Positions 1 through 6,674 of a DNA stretch of 6,674 bases are shown here, piece by piece. The notes beneath the pieces are model-generated. The model had not been told where the DNA came from and did no database searches. It saw nothing but the letters and a program-made list of their open reading frames with translations. A program made the position numbers and the translations under genes. The stretch's first letter is position 1, and every line of letters begins with the position of its first letter. The DNA is from Chloroflexota bacterium (GTDB lineage: Bacteria; Chloroflexota; Anaerolineae; Promineifilales; Promineifilaceae). The DNA lies in the NCBI GenBank assembly GCA_003519205.1, contig DOXE01000510.1:1-6674 (forward strand), read 5' to 3'.

Positions 1-109
1 GTCAAAATGACCGGTTGCGGTTGCGTAGCGTTCTTGATAATTGCCGATAAATCTTATACACTCTTAACTGCAGCAACTTGAACGGAAGCGTGGTTGCTGT
101 GTTTATTGA

Positions 110-150
110 CCGCCCAGCACCTCCCCCCCTATGACTTACGTGCTGGGCGG
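110..150 (+). terminator. Rho-independent terminator of an upstream rightward gene
   Basis: A perfect 11-base inverted repeat, CCGCCCAGCAC at 110-120 and GTGCTGGGCGG at 140-150, can extend by one A-T pair and a G-U pair. It encloses a 19-base loop that contains a run of seven C. The right arm is followed by T-rich DNA (151-176), as expected for intrinsic termination of rightward transcription. No gene in the window reads into it from the left, so it most likely ends a gene lying before position 1. The left side lacks a good T tract for the opposite direction. Confidence 0.8.
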
Positions 151-313
151 TTCTTATTTATGTTTTTCTTTTCCATTCCTTAAAGACAGGTGATTTTCGT
201 CACATTGACGGCATAGAGTAGAAACAGCGGCAACAAAAAGGCAAGGTGGAAAGTCTGGAAGAGGTCAACGGGATATTAGGCTAAGATCATTAGCGCCTGC
301 TACTGGCCTAAGA
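151..313. other. Intergenic stretch between two terminators, no gene seen
   Basis: No supported coding region lies here. The first 25 bases are the T-rich tail of the preceding terminator. A 13-base inverted repeat (CGTCA, three bases, TGACG) sits at 198-210; it is too short to assign to a regulator. The stretch separates a rightward unit ending outside the window from the leftward gene that ends at 325. Confidence 0.5.
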
Positions 314-315
314 AA

Positions 316-342
316 GAAGCCCGATCAACTCGGCTGGGCTTC
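316..342 (-). terminator. Terminator hairpin straddling the stop of the small leftward gene
   Basis: GAAGCCC at 316-322 and GGGCTTC at 336-342 form a perfect 7-base stem with a 13-base loop. The stop codon of the leftward gene (325-327) lies in the loop. Read leftward, the stem is followed by TTTCTT, a short T-rich tract. This fits an intrinsic terminator that begins inside the last codons of the gene. The stem is short, so efficiency is uncertain. Confidence 0.55.
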
Positions 343-546
343 GCGCTCGAGGAGAATGGTTGCCTGTGTTGAACCAGCCCGTGTTAAACCACCTTGATAG
401 CCATACTCAAGAATGGTATGCACTTTCCAGCCTTCCTTTGCTAATTCGGAAAGTTGCTCTCCGACCTCGCTGCGTTTTCCCTTCATCAGGTCCAAGTAGC
501 TTACTGATTCAGTGTTGTCAAAGTTAATCACTTCATACTCTTTCAT
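325..546 (-). CDS. Small DUF4177-like protein
   Basis: A 73-residue soluble protein. The start (MKEYEVINFD), the central helix segment with ELAKEGWKV (residues 34-42) and the closing strand ATILLERE (62-69) match the pattern of the small DUF4177 family. In those proteins an N-terminal strand, a helix ending in a Gly-Trp turn and a C-terminal strand form a compact alpha/beta fold. The family has no established function, and I cannot assign one here. The ATG at 546-544 is supported by a purine-rich AGGAAGGAAG ribosome binding site a few bases upstream. A promoter lies about 140 bases upstream and a terminator hairpin overlaps the stop, so the gene is probably transcribed alone. There is no signal peptide, membrane segment or metal-binding motif. 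Reality of the gene is well supported; the family assignment is from remembered pattern only. Confidence 0.75.
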   Translation of the reverse strand: MKEYEVINFDNTESVSYLDLMKGKRSEVGEQLSELAKEGWKVHTILEYGYQGGLTRAGSTQATILLEREAQPS

Positions 547-683
547 GTCTTCCTTCCTACTGGTTCAGCCTGGCACGTAAGGCAGTGGTATGCGTGTTAC
601 TTAACTCCCTAGCGCCCTGACACGTTTTCGTTTCCTGTTAGTCCTCTACTGGCACGAATGGTCACAAAATAATGCTCCATCAC

Positions 684-712
684 ATTATATGCCCTGCGAC
701 ATTCCTTCTCAA
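684..712 (-). promoter_or_regulatory. Sigma-70-type promoter for the DUF4177-like gene
   Basis: Read on the minus strand, a TTGAGA -35 element (712-707, five of six consensus bases) and a perfect TATAAT -10 element (689-684) are separated by exactly 17 bases. Transcription would start near 677, giving an untranslated leader of about 130 bases before the ATG at 546. Directly upstream of the -35 lies an AT-rich palindrome (714-729) that could act as an UP-like element. This is the best promoter in the window. Confidence 0.7.
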
Positions 713-713
713 C

Positions 714-729
714 AATTTAATAATAAATT
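714..729. repeat. AT-rich inverted repeat next to the -35 element
   Basis: AATTTA (714-719) and TAAATT (724-729) are perfect inverted arms around a 4-base ATAA spacer. The repeat lies one base beyond the -35 hexamer of the leftward promoter. It could be an UP element or an operator, but AT-rich palindromes of this size also arise by chance. Confidence 0.4.
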
Positions 730-818
730 TCCCTGTTTCCCCTAGGCCATGTTAAAGCTAGCCGCTTGGGGGATTCATAGGATCATTTCCAAAATAATTG
801 AAGTTTATTAGCGCTCTA

Positions 819-834
819 GGCGGACTAGTCCGCC
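819..834. repeat. Perfect 16-base palindrome
   Basis: GGCGGACTAGTCCGCC is identical to its own reverse complement over 16 bases. It is GC-rich within otherwise AT-richer DNA. It could be a dimeric regulator's operator or, in RNA, a 6-base stem with a CTAG tetraloop. No T tract follows on either strand, so it does not look like a terminator. The target gene, if any, is unknown. Confidence 0.6.
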
Positions 835-947
835 GCCAGCAACCTACCGCTTCATCCGGCTAGTGCTTTCGAGGAAGTTTAGCTAATTGCAAAATGAACC
901 ACTGACTCTTCCTGTGAGCCATTGAACTAACGGTTCCGGGAGTCTTA

Positions 948-994
948 CCAATGCGCACAAAATTGCACACCTTAGCACAATTCTGCCATATTGG
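948..994. repeat. Nested inverted repeats CCAAT/ATTGG and AATTG/CAATT
   Basis: CCAAT (948-952) pairs with ATTGG (990-994). Inside it AATTG (961-965) pairs with CAATT (978-982), so both arm pairs are centred close to 971. The arms are short, but the shared centre is suggestive of a dyad operator upstream of the PEP synthase remnant. It could also be chance. Confidence 0.3.
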
Positions 995-1162
995 CGCAGA
1001 CAAAATATGCTATCTTATTAGTACAGATCAAAATTGTTGATGGCGTCTTGCAAAGGGATGTTTACTAGAGCTGCCACAGACATGAAAGGCAGACAACATA
1101 TTCCAAGACAAAGAAGATGAGCCAGCTTTATGCGCCAATGAGAAATGTCAAAAGCGAGATGA

Positions 1163-2615
<1,453 letters not shown>

Positions 2616-2662
2616 AAGAGTAGCACGAACGGTTCGGCACGAATAAAAAGTTCGATTTGCCA

Positions 2663-2670
2663 GGGAGGTG
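2663..2670 (+). promoter_or_regulatory. Strong ribosome binding site of the PlsY-like gene
   Basis: GGGAGGTG lies 8 bases before the ATG at 2679 and closely matches the anti-Shine-Dalgarno sequence. It fixes the start of the downstream gene and shows the gene can be translated independently of the broken gene before it. Confidence 0.8.
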
Positions 2671-2678
2671 ATAGCGGT

Positions 2679-3293
2679 ATGATTGCTGGGGTATTAGTTG
2701 TCTGCTACCTCATCGGCTCGATTCCCGAAGCATGGCTGATAGCCAGATGGGTTACGGGGCAGGACCTGCGGCAACTTGGCAGCGGTAATTTGGGCGTGGC
2801 CAATGCGGCTCTAAGCGTGGCTCGATGGGCCGGACTGCTGGTTTTCCTGCTCGAAGCGGCCAAAGGTGTGTTGGCAGTTTTGTTTGTCCGTGCTGTAGGG
2901 GGAAATGAATTACTAGTGGCCGCGGGAGTATTGGCGACGGTGGCCGGAACGCGCTGGTCTGTCTGGCTAAAAGGGGCCGGGGGCCGGGGTAATACGGCCG
3001 GTGTGGCTGCCTTGTTCCTTATAGCCTGGCAAATCCCACTATTGATCCTGGCCGTGTGGATCCTGGTTAGGGCGCTCACCGGCAGTTCATTTCTGGCTAC
3101 GCGGATAAGCTTGTTGTCATGGCCCCTCGTCTTTGGTGTGGTTACCGACACCTGGTGGTACGCTCTGTTCGGTGCTGCCATGGCAATGATCTACCTGGAG
3201 GCCCAGCGGGAAGAGACCGACGATCATTTGTTGATAAAGGAACGATGGCCGAATATATGGGCATTTCTCACCGGTCCAAGAAGAGGTCGCTGA
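2679..3293 (+). CDS. PlsY-family glycerol-3-phosphate acyltransferase, divergent
   Basis: A 204-residue multi-spanning membrane protein, the usual PlsY length. PlsY moves an acyl group from acyl-phosphate to glycerol-3-phosphate at the inner face of the membrane, the first step of phospholipid synthesis. Motif 1 is clear: GSIPEAWLIARW (residues 13-24), then GQDLRQLGSGNLGVANA (27-43). Motif 2 is present as LLEAAKG (57-63), with Glu where the family normally has Asp. Motif 3, usually F-K-G-G-K-G-V-A-T, appears as LKGAGGRGNTAG (97-108), altered and with Arg in place of the second Lys; the His that normally precedes it is not seen. Hydrophobic stretches lie near 2-20, 50-70, 78-95, 106-130 and 145-173. 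These changes suggest a paralogue with altered activity rather than the housekeeping PlsY, which I infer lies elsewhere. It follows the broken PEP synthase by 63 bases and precedes endonuclease V by 12 bases, so it is probably co-transcribed with the latter. Confidence 0.8.
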   Translation: MIAGVLVVCYLIGSIPEAWLIARWVTGQDLRQLGSGNLGVANAALSVARWAGLLVFLLEAAKGVLAVLFVRAVGGNELLVAAGVLATVAGTRWSVWLKGAGGRGNTAGVAALFLIAWQIPLLILAVWILVRALTGSSFLATRISLLSWPLVFGVVTDTWWYALFGAAMAMIYLEAQREETDDHLLIKERWPNIWAFLTGPRRGR

Positions 3294-3305
3294 ACCCAAC
3301 CAGGA

Positions 3306-3977
3306 ATGAGGATAAAAGTTATCCATCGTTGGAATGTTTCGCCACAAGAGGCTATCGCTATCCAGGAGCGGCTGCGTCCGGCTGTCATTGACCAGGATAA
3401 GCTTGGACGGGTGCGCTATGTGGCTGGCCTGGATATCGGCTTCCAGGAGAAGAATACCATCACCCGCGCGGCAGTAGCCGTGCTAACCTACCCGGACTTA
3501 CAGCTCGTCGAGCATATCGTCGACCATCGGCCGACATCCTTCCCCTACGTGCCCGGCCTGCTCTCCTTTCGGGAAGCCCCGGCCGCCCTGGATGCCCTAG
3601 CGAAGTTGGAGATCCGGCCGGACCTGTTGCTCTGTGATGGGCAAGGTTTGGCCCATCCTCGCCGCTTTGGCCTGGCTTGCCACATTGGCCTACTGGCCGA
3701 TATCCCCGCGGTCGGAGTGGCTAAGACGCGCCTGATCGGCCAGCATGAGCCGGTGTTAGAGAGCCGGGGCTCCTGGCAACCACTGTGGCATGAAGGGGAG
3801 ATGGTTGGGGCAGTATTGCGGACCCGGACCAATGTGAAACCAGTCTATGTCTCCATTGGCCATCGCATTAGTCTGGAAACCGCCATTGAGTATGTTATGG
3901 CTTGCACACCAAAATATCGCCTGCCGGAGACCACTCGCTGGGCCCATCGGCTGGCCTCAGGTCAGGTAAGGGCATGA
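3306..3977 (+). CDS. nfi: Endonuclease V, deaminated-base DNA repair
   Basis: A 223-residue cytoplasmic nuclease of full family length. Endonuclease V recognises deaminated bases, chiefly hypoxanthine (inosine), and cuts the second phosphodiester bond 3' of the lesion, using Mg2+. All expected signatures are present: VAGLDIGF with catalytic Asp43, PYVPGLLSFREAP with wedge Tyr81 and catalytic Glu90, DLLLCDGQGLAHPRRFGLA with Asp111, GVAKTRL with Lys140, VSIGHRISLETA, and RWAHRLA with His214 near the C-terminus. Residue spacing closely follows the structurally known Thermotoga enzyme. The ATG at 3306 gives the standard N-terminus (a charged strand, then W-N-V-S-P-x-E-A). It sits 12 bases after the PlsY-like stop, with only a weak AGGA just before it, which suggests translational coupling. 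A hairpin follows the stop. No missing residue or frameshift is visible, so the gene should be functional. Confidence 0.95.
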   Translation: MRIKVIHRWNVSPQEAIAIQERLRPAVIDQDKLGRVRYVAGLDIGFQEKNTITRAAVAVLTYPDLQLVEHIVDHRPTSFPYVPGLLSFREAPAALDALAKLEIRPDLLLCDGQGLAHPRRFGLACHIGLLADIPAVGVAKTRLIGQHEPVLESRGSWQPLWHEGEMVGAVLRTRTNVKPVYVSIGHRISLETAIEYVMACTPKYRLPETTRWAHRLASGQVRA

Positions 3978-3982
3978 AATTT

Positions 3983-4021
3983 CGTGCGATCGAAAACCAA
4001 CTGCTGTAAATCGGTCGCATG
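3983..4021 (+). terminator. Hairpin after endonuclease V, probable terminator
   Basis: CGTGCGATCGA (3983-3993) and TCGGTCGCATG (4011-4021) pair over 11 positions, including two G-U pairs, around a 17-base loop. The following bases are moderately T-rich (TTGG, then ATCTTCTCTTTCT). It starts 6 bases after the endonuclease V stop and would end the rightward unit before the convergent genes. The T tract is imperfect. Confidence 0.5.
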
Positions 4022-4074
4022 TTGGATATCTTCTCTTTCTACGTTATTGGTTGTGGCTGGTAAGAGGATTCATT

Positions 4075-4132
4075 CGCCTTTGACCGAGAGGCATTAATAC
4101 AAAGGCTCTGGTGTTTAGGCTTACAGAAGGCG
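4075..4132 (-). repeat. Overlapping inverted repeats after the leftward unit
   Basis: GCCTTTG (4076-4082) and CAAAGGC (4100-4106) form a perfect 7-base stem. CGCCTT (4075-4080) can instead pair with AAGGCG (4127-4132), next to the stop codon of the stress protein at 4134. The two stems compete for the same left arm. They may terminate leftward transcription, but no T tract follows, so I call them only repeats. Confidence 0.35.
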
Positions 4133-4133
4133 A

Positions 4134-4613
4134 TTATTCGGTATTCTCTGTCGTTGATGGCTGATAATGTTCCACGATTTGGCCTTCATGTACGACGAAG
4201 GATTCTATGTTAAGTTCGGCCGGGATCGACTTGGCGATGTTGCTGATGTATTCGATGGTAGTCAACGCCGTATCATGGGCTGGGCGGCCTAAGACCACGG
4301 CTGATACCCCGAATTCTTGGATGGTTTCTTTCAAGGCCTCCCGGAATCCACCGTGCTTGATGAGCCGCTTGGCTTTGACACCGGATTTCTGGACCCGTTC
4401 TTCGGCCACGGCCAATAAAAACTCGGCCATTTCGTCCAGCTCTTTTTGTAAGACCTCAACATGTACTGGTCCCGCAATGTGGTCCAGGAAATGGACGTTG
4501 CCCACGTAGAGCAGGAGTATGTCGGCGCCAAGTTCCTTGGCGAGATCACAGGCTCTATCCTGGTTGCGATAGGTGGTATCCCCACCTCGAGTTGGGTATA
4601 GTAAAGTCGCCAC
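4134..4613 (-). CDS. Universal-stress-protein-like (UspA fold) protein
   Basis: A 159-residue cytoplasmic protein with the alternating strand/helix pattern of the UspA family: first strand ATLLYPTRGG (2-11), DILLLYVGNV (31-40), KAKRLIKHGG (80-89) followed by an amphipathic helix, and SAVVLGRP (104-111). The classical ATP-binding loop, G-x2-G-x9-G-S/T after the fourth strand, is not present: after GRP the sequence runs AHDTALTTIEYISN. So it is probably a non-nucleotide-binding or altered member. Translation probably starts at GTG (4613-4611), with GGGAGG about 10 bases upstream; no ATG is available in frame nearby. It lies 73 bases downstream of the transporter gene on the same strand, with no terminator seen between them. 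Usp-type proteins are often encoded beside transporters and can act as regulatory partners, so a role in controlling the transporter is plausible but inferred. Confidence 0.75.
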   Translation of the reverse strand: MATLLYPTRGGDTTYRNQDRACDLAKELGADILLLYVGNVHFLDHIAGPVHVEVLQKELDEMAEFLLAVAEERVQKSGVKAKRLIKHGGFREALKETIQEFGVSAVVLGRPAHDTALTTIEYISNIAKSIPAELNIESFVVHEGQIVEHYQPSTTENTE

Positions 4614-4686
4614 CTTTCTTTTGCCTCCCGAGACACGGCCAAACGAGCCGGCAGGCCATGGATTGGACGTGTATCAATCCTTCAAA

Positions 4687-6495
4687 TTAGAGAACAAAGC
4701 GTACTAAAAGCCATAGAAAACCGATGATTAGGGTTAAATAAGTTACTGGCAAGCCTACCTTCAAGAAGGCCACGAAAGAGATCGGCCGGCCGGCTTGTTC
4801 CGTGATACCGGCCGTCACCAGGTTGGCTTCGGCACCAACTATTGTACCATTCCCTCCCATGGCTGCGCCCATGGACAAGGCATAGTACAAAACCTTTGTC
4901 TGGGCACCGGGAATAGACAGGGACAGGAAATCGGCCACCGGTAGCATGGAAGCCGCCAGCGGGATATTGGCGATCACAGTGGACAGGGTTCCTACGCCAA
5001 AGACCATCACGAAAATGGCCATGACCAGACTATCGCCGACGATCCGGCTGATCATCTCGGCGATGAAGCTGATAGTGCCCACTTCTTGGACAGCGCCGAC
5101 CACCATGAACAAGGCCATGAAGAAGACCAAAGTGGTCCAATCCACGGCCGTGATCATCCTGTGGATGTCCGGCTTCAGCCACACTAAAAGCGCCGTTGCC
5201 CCGATGAGGGCGGGCACGGCCGGGACGACGTGAAATTGTTCTCCGACGACAAAGCCAGTGATTATCAAGACGAAGATGATGGCCGATTTTCGTAACTGGT
5301 TTGGGTGTTCGATGCGGGCGTTTTCCTCCAACATCTGGTACAGTGCAGGAGAGATGCCGCCGCTTTGTTTGCGCCACTCGGCCCGGTAGTGCCACAGGAC
5401 GAACAGAGCCATCATTACCAGGGCCGCAACCACGCCCACCGTCTGGTTCACCAGAAAATCGGTGAAGCCAATATTGGCATGGGCGCCAATCAAGATATTG
5501 GTCGGCGTGCCGATAAGGGTACTGATCCCACCGACGTTGGAAGCCAGCACCTCAGGGATGATCAACGCCAGGGGATTGATGCCAATAGCCAGGCCGATCT
5601 GCAAGCTAATGGGCGCCATCAGCAACATCGTGGTGAAATTATCCAGTAAGGCCGAGGCTACGGCTGTAACGGCCATCAATATCAAAACTAATAGCCAGGC
5701 CCGGCCACCGCTCATCCGGTAAGCCTGGAATGCCGTCCACTGGAAAATGCCGGTTTCTTCGATGACGGCAATGACGATCATCATGGCCATGACCAGGAAA
5801 ATTACCTCCCAGTTAATATAGGTCAAGGCGCGATCAAAATTGAAGATGAATAAATCAGGCCAGAAGGCTACCCCGATGAAACTAACCAAAAAGACGGCCG
5901 ATAGCCCGACCAGGGCGGCCGTGGTGCTGTGCAGCTTTTCGAAGGCGATGATCAATAAGACGGCCACGAAGATCAGCGTTGCGGCCCAGAAGCCGGCCGT
6001 GATCTGGCGCTGCAAGATTATCTCCCCGAAACCAAAGGTGCCTGTGACCCGCAATTCTGCCAGATCATTGGGGCTTAATTCGAGGATTTCCGTTTGGAAA
6101 TGGGGACGCTGGACGATGACAGCCAGCCCTGCCTGGGGCTCTCCTTCCGTGATCAAGGCCCAGTTGCCGTCCTCCTGGCTTTCGGTTTCGGTCAAGGGTT
6201 CATCCTCGGCCGGCATCTTGGCCGTAACCAGCGCTTCCACGACGGGCTGTCCCTGGCTATCGAGCAACTGGCCGGCGATTACATAACCATCAGATCCTTC
6301 TTCCTGCCCTTGCTGCCTGGCTTGTGCCAGACCCACGGCTGTGAAAACCAGGGCAATCAATAATACCAGTGCAGCCAGTGGATGCCGCCATTGGCGTAGC
6401 CGATGGGGCTGCCGTTGGTGTAACCAAGTAGGCTGTCTCCAAAACCATGCAGCCTTTTTTTGTTGGGATCGATTCATGCGGTGGTGTCTTTGCAA
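4687..6495 (-). CDS. ArsB/NhaD-superfamily ion transporter with exported beta domain
   Basis: Up to 602 residues. Residues 1-37 are a basic, Gln/His/Arg/Trp-rich tail; 38-55 is a hydrophobic signal segment ending LAQA-R. Residues about 70-162 (GYVIAGQLLDSQGQPVVEALV and following strands) resemble a carboxypeptidase-regulatory-like, Ig-type beta domain, predicted outside the membrane. From about 165 a permease of roughly 10-12 membrane segments follows, with two repeated halves. Half one has ALLDNFTTMLLMAP (282-295) and ASNVGGISTLIGTPTNILIG (318-337). Half two has TLSTVIANIPLAASMLPV (503-520) and GAAMGGNGTIVGAEANLV (543-560). These are the re-entrant loop signatures of the ArsB, NhaD and P-protein (OCA2) group of secondary carriers. 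The substrate (Na+/H+, arsenite or an organic or inorganic anion) cannot be decided from these motifs. The longest frame starts at TTG (6495); the ATG at 6477-6475 (residue 7) is an equal or better start, giving 596 residues. Neither start has a clear ribosome binding site. It leads a probable operon with the stress protein. Confidence 0.88.
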   Translation of the reverse strand: MQRHHRMNRSQQKKAAWFWRQPTWLHQRQPHRLRQWRHPLAALVLLIALVFTAVGLAQARQQGQEEGSDGYVIAGQLLDSQGQPVVEALVTAKMPAEDEPLTETESQEDGNWALITEGEPQAGLAVIVQRPHFQTEILELSPNDLAELRVTGTFGFGEIILQRQITAGFWAATLIFVAVLLIIAFEKLHSTTAALVGLSAVFLVSFIGVAFWPDLFIFNFDRALTYINWEVIFLVMAMMIVIAVIEETGIFQWTAFQAYRMSGGRAWLLVLILMAVTAVASALLDNFTTMLLMAPISLQIGLAIGINPLALIIPEVLASNVGGISTLIGTPTNILIGAHANIGFTDFLVNQTVGVVAALVMMALFVLWHYRAEWRKQSGGISPALYQMLEENARIEHPNQLRKSAIIFVLIITGFVVGEQFHVVPAVPALIGATALLVWLKPDIHRMITAVDWTTLVFFMALFMVVGAVQEVGTISFIAEMISRIVGDSLVMAIFVMVFGVGTLSTVIANIPLAASMLPVADFLSLSIPGAQTKVLYYALSMGAAMGGNGTIVGAEANLVTAGITEQAGRPISFVAFLKVGLPVTYLTLIIGFLWLLVRFVL

Positions 6496-6534
6496 GCCGA
6501 GTGTAAGTATAAGAAACGCGCTAGTCGTAAAAAA

Positions 6535-6588
6535 GTAATCCGTAATGATATCAATGACTCAAGTTATGTATCACGTATTACGCATTAC
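6535..6588. repeat. Degenerate GTAAT inverted repeat
   Basis: The left arm GTAATCCGTAATGA (6535-6548) matches the reverse complement of the right arm, GTAATGCGTAATAC (from 6588 leftward), at 11 of 14 positions. The inner parts (GATATCAATGAC against GTGATACATAAC) continue the similarity with gaps. Repeated GTAAT/ATTAC units of this kind recall short intergenic repeats that I associate with Chloroflexota-type genomes. It lies in the presumed leader of the transporter operon and could form a hairpin there. Confidence 0.45.
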
Positions 6589-6610
6589 ATAGTTGCCAAA
6601 AAACTGTCAA
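6584..6610 (-). promoter_or_regulatory. Possible promoter of the transporter operon
   Basis: On the minus strand a perfect TTGACA (6610-6605) precedes TGTAAT (6589-6584, five of six -10 bases) at 15 bases, shorter than ideal; TAATGC at 17 bases is a weaker alternative. The leader would then be about 85-100 bases and contain the GTAAT inverted repeat. A second candidate is TATACT (6511-6506), without a good -35, which would start transcription almost at the TTG codon and favour the ATG at 6477. Confidence 0.4.
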
Positions 6611-6674
6611 ATTCAAATCTTATGTATACTACTGGTCACCTACCCATTCCGCAAATATGGGGCTCAAATCACAA

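Noticed and set aside
1..81. Open frame running in from the left edge, as the end of an upstream gene
   Set aside because: It is only 26 codons, ends in no recognisable motif, and another frame is also open to about position 50. The true end of the upstream gene cannot be placed.
905..960. tRNA-like fragment (GAGCCATTGAACT and GGTTCCGGGAGTC)
   Set aside because: The bases recall tRNA arms, but no acceptor stem, anticodon stem or complete T arm can be paired around them.
1040..1120. A 26-residue frame upstream of the PEP synthase remnant, as a leader peptide
   Set aside because: It has no ribosome binding site, no recognisable composition such as a run of regulatory codons, and no attenuator hairpin behind it.
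2705..3181. Long minus-strand open frame of 158 residues opposite the PlsY-like gene
   Set aside because: It lies entirely antisense to a well-supported membrane protein gene and its composition (Pro, Ala, Thr, Arg rich) is typical of an antisense shadow of hydrophobic codons.
6605..6640. Rightward promoter near TATACT at 6625-6630
   Set aside because: No acceptable -35 element lies at 16-18 bases, and no rightward gene start is visible before the window ends.

Overview
The window carries five apparently intact genes and one clearly broken gene. It looks like chromosomal DNA of a moderate-GC environmental bacterium. Phylum Chloroflexota is my best guess, from the mix of gene families, GTG/TTG starts and short GTAAT-type intergenic repeats. 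That is an inference from style, not a phylogenetic result. I see no mobile element, CRISPR array, rRNA or tRNA.

Left part (1-1165). A strong hairpin terminator (110-150) closes a rightward gene that lies outside the window. A small leftward gene (325-546) encodes a 73-residue DUF4177-like protein. It has a good ribosome binding site, a near-consensus promoter about 140 bases upstream (684-712), and a terminator hairpin straddling its stop codon. A gap of about 620 bases follows, containing a perfect 16-base palindrome and nested inverted repeats but no convincing gene.

Centre, plus strand (1166-3977). The remains of a phosphoenolpyruvate synthase (pyruvate, water dikinase) gene occupy 1166-2615. 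It has lost roughly half its length through several internal deletions and two reading-frame changes, yet still shows parts of all three domains. A divergent PlsY-type glycerol-3-phosphate acyltransferase (2679-3293) and an intact endonuclease V (3306-3977) follow closely, probably as one transcription unit ending at a hairpin at 3983-4021.

Right part, minus strand (6495 down to 4134). A two-gene unit encodes an ion transporter of the ArsB/NhaD (P-protein-like) superfamily with an unusual exported N-terminal beta domain, then a universal-stress-protein-like protein that lacks the classical ATP-binding glycine motif. The likely theme is ion or pH homeostasis coupled to a stress protein; the transported ion cannot be read from the sequence. 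Upstream of the transporter (6535-6610) are a TTGACA promoter element and a degenerate GTAAT inverted repeat.

Overall this is mostly ordinary housekeeping and accessory DNA. The points most worth a second look are the anatomy of the decayed PEP synthase, the domain fusion in the transporter, and the unexplained palindromes in the 547-1165 gap. I did not find evidence for a novel multi-gene system.
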